Part shown: positions 59,270 through 64,000 of the stretch, one piece after another | Layout of the letters: each line of letters starts with the position of its first letter | How positions within the stretch are numbered: position 1 is the first letter of the stretch | NCBI RefSeq assembly: GCF_019393635.1 | Contig: NC_057867.1 | Location: 3,032,889-3,096,888, forward strand | Source: Dromiciops gliroides | Taxonomy: Eukaryota > Chordata > Mammalia > Microbiotheria > Microbiotheriidae | Reading direction: 5' to 3' | DNA length: 64,000 bases | The notes under the pieces: model-generated | Database searches by the model: none | Told to the model about the DNA's origin: nothing | What the model saw: the letters and a program-made list of their open reading frames with translations, nothing else | Program-made: the position numbers and the translations under genes

Positions 59270-60463
59270 GTTTAATAGAAATAACCAGGGGCACTGGGCA
59301 CAGGTCTCCCTGCACAGCTGCTTCTGAGAGGGCAGAACCTGTTGCTGCAATATGGATGGGCCCCACCAGAGGCTAGGCCAGGCTACAGCCTCTTGGCCAT
59401 AAGGCCTGGGGCAGGCAGGCCCGGTTCAAATTCACCCATACTCACACACAGATGCCTTCTTGCCCCTTACCTAATTCAAGAATGGCAGGCCCTGGAGGCT
59501 CCAGGCTAGCCTCCTTCCCCTTCAGCCACCTAGCTCGCACTCCCACTTACCTGAGTAAAAAGGACGAAGATGGGGGCAGCTAGATGGCACAGCGCACCTG
59601 CCCTGAATTCAGGAGGACCTCAATTCAAATCCGACCTCAGACATTGACACTAGCTGTGTGACCCTGGGCAAGTCGCTTAACCCTCATTGCCTGCCCCCCA
59701 AATTTTTTTAATTTAAAAAATGACGATGATGGCCTACATTTTGGTCAGGCCACAGATCAGAGCAGGGTGGCACAATGAGCCCCTGTCTGACCCCTTGGGT
59801 TTCCCTCCAGGCTAACCCACCCCTCCTGCCTTCAAGGGCATGGTCTGACCCCAAAGTTAGTGATCGACAGGGAAGGCAGCAAATCAGGCGTCAGTGTCTC
59901 TAGGTGGAGGAAAGGGTACAGCAGGAGGTATGCCCAGACACCTAAGCACCTGCTAAGGCTAACTCTTCCTAGTTTCCTCAGACCCCCGGTTCTTCTTGCT
60001 CCATTTCACCAGTTGACTCAAGGCCAGGAGCACATCTCAGTGAGGAAAGGAGAAACAGAGGACAAAACCCTAAGTGGCCCAGGGCCCAGCTCTGTACTTT
60101 CACAAGTTCCCCATGTCCCCCTTCATTCCCTTCCCAGCCTCCACCATTCTTTCTCTCCCAGTTTCTCCCTCCAGCAGAGTTATGGTCACTAGCAATACAT
60201 TCCCTCTATAGCCCCTGAGGATGAATCAGAGACATTCCCAGTAGCAGGTCAAAGTGTGGGTCAGAAAGCTGACTCCGACCCTGCTGTGGCCCGATCTTTA
60301 GAGTCAAGCATGGCTATCCATCCAGCAGTGCTGCTCTAGGGGCTCAATGTGAATAGCTGCCTGGGGAGAGGCTTTGGCCATGGATACCAGGCTGGCTCTC
60401 AGGTCCTTTCCCAGTTGCACACTGCCCTAGATGGATGCTGGGGGAGTTAGATTATTTCTTTGG
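59270..60463. other. Mostly unique sequence with one SINE
   Basis: GC-richer than its surroundings. Apart from the SINE at 59572-59702 no repeat was recognised. The frame at 59860-60192 (plus, 110 codons) has no recognisable domain. Confidence 0.3.
59572..59702 (+). mobile_element. Mar/WSINE-type SINE
   Basis: Slightly shortened core. Flanks GACGAAGATG and GACGATGATG form a 10-bp duplication with one difference. Confidence 0.9.
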
Positions 60464-60464
60464 T

Positions 60465-60935
60465 TGTTGTGTCCTTCATTCTCTTTTTCTTTTTTTGGTG
60501 AGGCAATTGGGGTTAAGTGACTTGCCCAGGGTCACACAGCTAGTAAATGTTAAGTGTCTGAGGCCGGATTTGAACTCAGGTCCTCCTGACTCCAGGGCCG
60601 GTGCTCTATCCACTGTGCCATCTAGCCACCCCTGTGTCCTTCATTCTCAAAGAGGACCCTGATATCAGGGTGGTGTCATGACTTGCAGTGACTTGGATTG
60701 AAGTGAGGGAGGGCTGTGCAAAATCACCAGCCTCACTCTCTCCTTCAGAGTCATCTGGATCCAGTGGCAAGATAGACATCAGGACCACTGGAGATGGCCC
60801 CGGATGTTTAAGGCAATTGGGATTAAGTGACTTGCCCAGGGTCAGCTACTAAGTGTCTAAAGTGAGATTTGAACTGAGGTTCTCCCAACTGCAGAGCCAG
60901 TGGTCTACCCACTGCACCACCTACCTGCCCCTTTC
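60465..60935 (-). mobile_element. Long Mar-1-type SINE with RTE-like 3' end, split
   Basis: In reverse, the tail is at the left (TTGTTGTGTCCTTCATTCTC), then AGTGACTTGGATTGAAGTGAG, CATCTGGATCCAGTGGCAAG, then the CORE-SINE and head to about 60935. A younger SINE at 60484-60632 splits the tail. Confidence 0.85.
60484..60632 (-). mobile_element. WSINE-type SINE nested in Mar-1-type SINE, 16-bp TSD
   Basis: TGTGTCCTTCATTCTC at 60468-60483 is repeated exactly at 60633-60648. AATTGGGGTTAAG subfamily. Confidence 0.95.
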
Positions 60936-60939
60936 TTCA

Positions 60940-61760
60940 GTAGTACCAGAGTGATAGATGCCCAAGGAGGAGTGTGATGCATGAGCAGCCAGGCCATCCC
61001 TGGCCCATGTTTAATTTCCACACTAAGGTAGGTAAGGAAGCTAGAGCCCCGTCCAAAACTGATCAGCTTTCAAAGTGATCCTGACCATTTGGGAGATGGA
61101 GAAGATGAAGTTTAAGTGAAACCGGTAAAGGACCATCAGCTCCCAGGGGATAAACCAAGTCAACTTTCGATTACCTTTCCCTTTGTGGTGCCCTCTGTGA
61201 GCTCTCCACAATGTAGATGGTCAATTACATGATTTTCTTTGAAGTGTTCCAATATCCCAGAACATTAGACACCTCCCAATCCCTCCACCCATTTAAAAAG
61301 AAAAACCCAGTCTGAAACTAAGTACTTCTTTTTAAACTAGCCATTAGTCCCTTTCCATTGGCAAGGAGCATTAAAAACTGACTGCATTTGTAGGTACTGG
61401 TTAATTCCTTGTACAATGTTTTCTAGAAAATTGTAAAATTTTTGCAAATCAAATAATTCTACAATATGTAATATATCAACTTGATATAATATAAACTACT
61501 TTTGATTCCAGATACCTGTTAGCACCCTCTTCTTATTTAGCTCCTCCTTACCCCCCCCCCCCGACCTTGGATGAGATCACCTAGACCTAGGAAGGACAAG
61601 CCTAGCCCTCTTCTCTAGGTCTCTGGCATATAACAGACCCTTCACAAATGCTTATTTCCTTCCAATAGCAACTGCTTTCGTTGCTGGGACTGTATACAAC
61701 ATGTTTATAACACAGTACCAAGCACTAGACACCAGTTCAACCCTAACAACCCTGTGAGCT
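60940..61760. other. Unassigned sequence
   Basis: No repeat family recognised. Includes an AT-rich segment (61380-61510) and a C14 run near 61549-61562. Confidence 0.3.
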
Positions 61761-62059
61761 ATGGTGAGAGGCAGGAGGCCAATGGAATGGAGAGCAGAAG
61801 ACAGGGCTTCAGCTGCCAACTCTGCCACTCGTTGACCATACCACGTCCCTGCTTCTCTAGGCCTGCTTTTTCACCTGTACAGTGAGGAAGTTAGGGAGGA
61901 TGACACTAACTCCTCTCTGGGACTTGACCAGAAGTGTTATGCTTGAGCAGGGATGCTAGGGTCAAAGCCTAGTCCTTTGTCAAGTCCTTTTCCCTCTGTG
62001 GTGCTATTGACTGACATTTATGGAGCACTGGAAGGCAGCTCACTGAAGTGACAAAGCAA

Positions 62060-62400
62060 CCCTTCCTGGGTCTTGTAGCTGAGAAAAGAAACTGAACCTC
62101 AGAAAGGGGAAGTAATTAGTCTATGGTGGCAGCATTTGTGACAGAGAAAAGCAGGATTCAAACTCAGGTCTCTCCGCTCCCTCCTTTATACTGCTCTGCC
62201 TGTCAGCCTCCTTCTAAACCTCAGCCTCTTCTCCTCCACATCCTGTCCAATGTCTGATTCCTGCTCAAGGAAAGGCAACGTGGTAAAACAGATTCAACTT
62301 GGAGTCAGGAAGAGCCAGGTTCAGTCTCCCTCAGACACTAGCTGGATGCCCCTGGGCAAGTCACTTTAGTTTCTTCAACTGTAAAATGAGCTCTACGGTC
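62060..62400. mobile_element. MIR-type relics, two in opposite orientation
   Basis: 62060-62190 is antisense MIR (GAACCTCAGAAAGGGGAAG, AGGATTCAAACTCAGGTCTC). 62270-62400 is sense (ACTTGGAGTCAGGAAGAGC, CCTGGGCAAGTCACTTTAG, CTGTAAAATGAGCTC). Confidence 0.6.
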
Positions 62401-62409
62401 CTGTCTAGC

Positions 62410-63179
62410 TCAAAACTTAGGATCCTATGAAACTTCCACATTTTTCAACCTTATCAGTTCCTAAGACCTAAATTCCCACTGATAAGATGATTCTCAACTC
62501 AACTTTGAGGTTGTCTATGGGGAATGGGAGCACTTGGTGCATCATGGGCACCAAGAATGTCCCATAAGCCTCCACTCCAACTGCCCAGCCCCAACCCTAA
62601 CACTCACTCTAGCCACATTTGGGCACCTTCAACTCATAGAAGTTTTTCCTCATATTAGGATTGCAATTCCTACCCCATTACTTCTAGATAAGACCTCAGG
62701 CACCAAGCCTAAATGTCTAATCCCTCTTGTACATGCCAGGCTTTCCTGTACCCCCATACCAAGTCTTCTTTCCATCCCTAATTCCTTCCAAGGATGTGCA
62801 TGCATTAACAGGTTAGTCACAGGCCCCAATCCCCATAAAAACACCCCAAATCACGGGGTAGGCAGAGAACAGCACTGGTGTCTTCTCCACCCCACAATAA
62901 ATGTCCTGTCCTTTAATCCCAAGAGTTCTTCCTTGACTTCCTCACTGTCTTCAGTCTGGAGTGGGGCCTCACCTTGCTTACTAGCTGCTCTATGCCATTT
63001 TGGGCCTTCATTCCATACTATCCTCTCTCTTTCAAGACAGCAAGCTCACTTCATTCAAAACACTCCCCCCACCCCCAAATACCAGCTCTTGTAAGTCTTT
63101 ATGGGTCAAAGAGGTCAACTGAATGCCCCGGTTCTGTTAGCCTTCTCACCATTCTGTGTGCATTGAGTCTACCCCGAAC

Positions 63180-63210
<31 letters not shown>

Positions 63211-63394
63211 CCCCTTGATCACATTATCAAAGCCTATGAAGCCCAAGTCCCCTTACCCCTCCACCCCCGAAGAGTCCAATTCGCTAAGGATTGTCCACAC
63301 CATAGAGCCTCCTCATCGTCCTTGTCTTCGTCCTCCCCCTCCTGCAGGGCACCCCAACACAAAGCATGAGGGGCAAACAGGCTTGCTTCACAGT
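62410..63394. other. Unique sequence downstream of the putative poly(A) site
   Basis: No repeat except a homopolymer of about 26 A near 63180-63206. The 186-codon frame at 62534-63094 (plus) is Pro/Ser/Leu-rich with no domain I recognise, and I do not call it a gene. Confidence 0.3.
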
Positions 63395-64000
63395 GGTTTA
63401 ATATGAACAGAAGGTGGATATGACATTGTCTGACAGAAGATTGAACAGTTTTGCTGAATGAAACCCCCAAGTTAGGATATATACACAGCAGAGATGGGGT
63501 GGCAGACTCTCAGCACTGGTGCATGCTGAAGGAATGTCTTCAAAAAGACAGAACGGAAGCTACAGCTCAAAAAAGGAAGCAGGTATTTCAACAACGACAA
63601 CAACACCATCAGCAAGGTGGGAAAGGGAACCGAGCCTCTCTCTGGGAGCTGCTCCTGGGCACAGCCTCAATAGCTAGAGCTGACCTCTGTCGCAGGGGCC
63701 AAGCTCCAAAGCCCAAGTCAGTACCCACGCCCTCCTCCCCCAGATCAGACTGCTCATCCCTCCCCCCAACATCCTGCTAGGATGAGGAACCTAGGTTTTC
63801 TGAAGGAGTGGGGGGAAGGCCCTCCTGTTGATGCTTCCGACTCTGGGCCACCTCCCAGCCCAAAGCCCAAGAGAGCTCCTAGCTCTGAGAGCCTGCTTTG
63901 TACTAAGAGCTAGGACAACTCCCAGCCAACTACTGTCCCTGGCCCAGCTTCGAGAGGAACCACTGGTGGTCCGTGAAGAGACCCTGTGACCACGGTCGGG
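63395..64000 (-). other. Probable 3' UTR of a minus-strand gene (synteny candidate SNX12)
   Basis: Repeat-free sequence whose minus strand ends in an ATTAAA signal (plus-strand TTTAAT at about 63399) followed, 20-45 nt on, by a GT-rich stretch of the kind found downstream of cleavage sites. In human, SNX12 is the next gene upstream of SLC7A3 and is on the same strand, which fits both position and orientation. The coding exons would lie beyond the window, so the assignment rests on synteny and on the poly(A) site only. Confidence 0.45.

Noticed and set aside
62534-63094. 186-codon open frame, plus strand
   Set aside because: Pro/Ser/Leu-rich, no known domain, no promoter or splice context; chance frame in C/T-rich sequence.

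Overview
This is marsupial nuclear DNA. Three things show it: (1) about 25 copies of a CORE-SINE of the marsupial Mar/WSINE type (starting GGGCAGCTAGGTGGC and ending near CTTAACCCTCATTGCCCC plus an A-rich tail); (2) L1 elements with a marsupial-style 3' end, together with BovB/RTE-type LINE relics and SINEs that carry an RTE-like 3' end; (3) one intact, intron-containing gene whose protein is a clear orthologue of the cationic amino acid transporter CAT-3 (SLC7A3). The density of young WSINE-type copies fits an Australasian marsupial better than an opossum, but I cannot name the species.

Layout. 0-6 kb: an old L1 ORF2 body cut by a later L1 and by SINEs, a (TA)n tract of about 200 bp, a complete small hAT element and MIR/CR1 relics. 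6.2-7.0 kb: a CpG-rich, promoter-like block with clusters of CCAAT boxes and AP-2-type motifs. By human Xq13.1 gene order (TEX11, SLC7A3, SNX12, all on one strand) this is where the TEX11 5' end would lie, but I see no TEX11 coding exon. 9.87-15.23 kb: SLC7A3 on the minus strand, with 11 coding exons that splice in frame to 624 residues, one upstream non-coding exon and a TATA/Sp1 promoter. 16-63 kb: a long intergenic region made almost entirely of interspersed repeats in nested layers, with short unique stretches. 63.4-64 kb: what looks like the 3' UTR of another minus-strand gene with an ATTAAA poly(A) signal; by synteny the candidate is SNX12.

The only protein-coding host gene I can demonstrate is SLC7A3. 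It should import arginine, lysine and ornithine across the plasma membrane. The main value of the rest is as a record of transposition: many insertions keep target-site duplications (TSDs) that can be read directly, so the relative order of insertion can be worked out. The clearest cases are a four-element nest at 55.1-56.4 kb and a triple SINE insertion into one target site at 19.9-20.4 kb. I found no CRISPR array, no operon and no undescribed enzymatic system.
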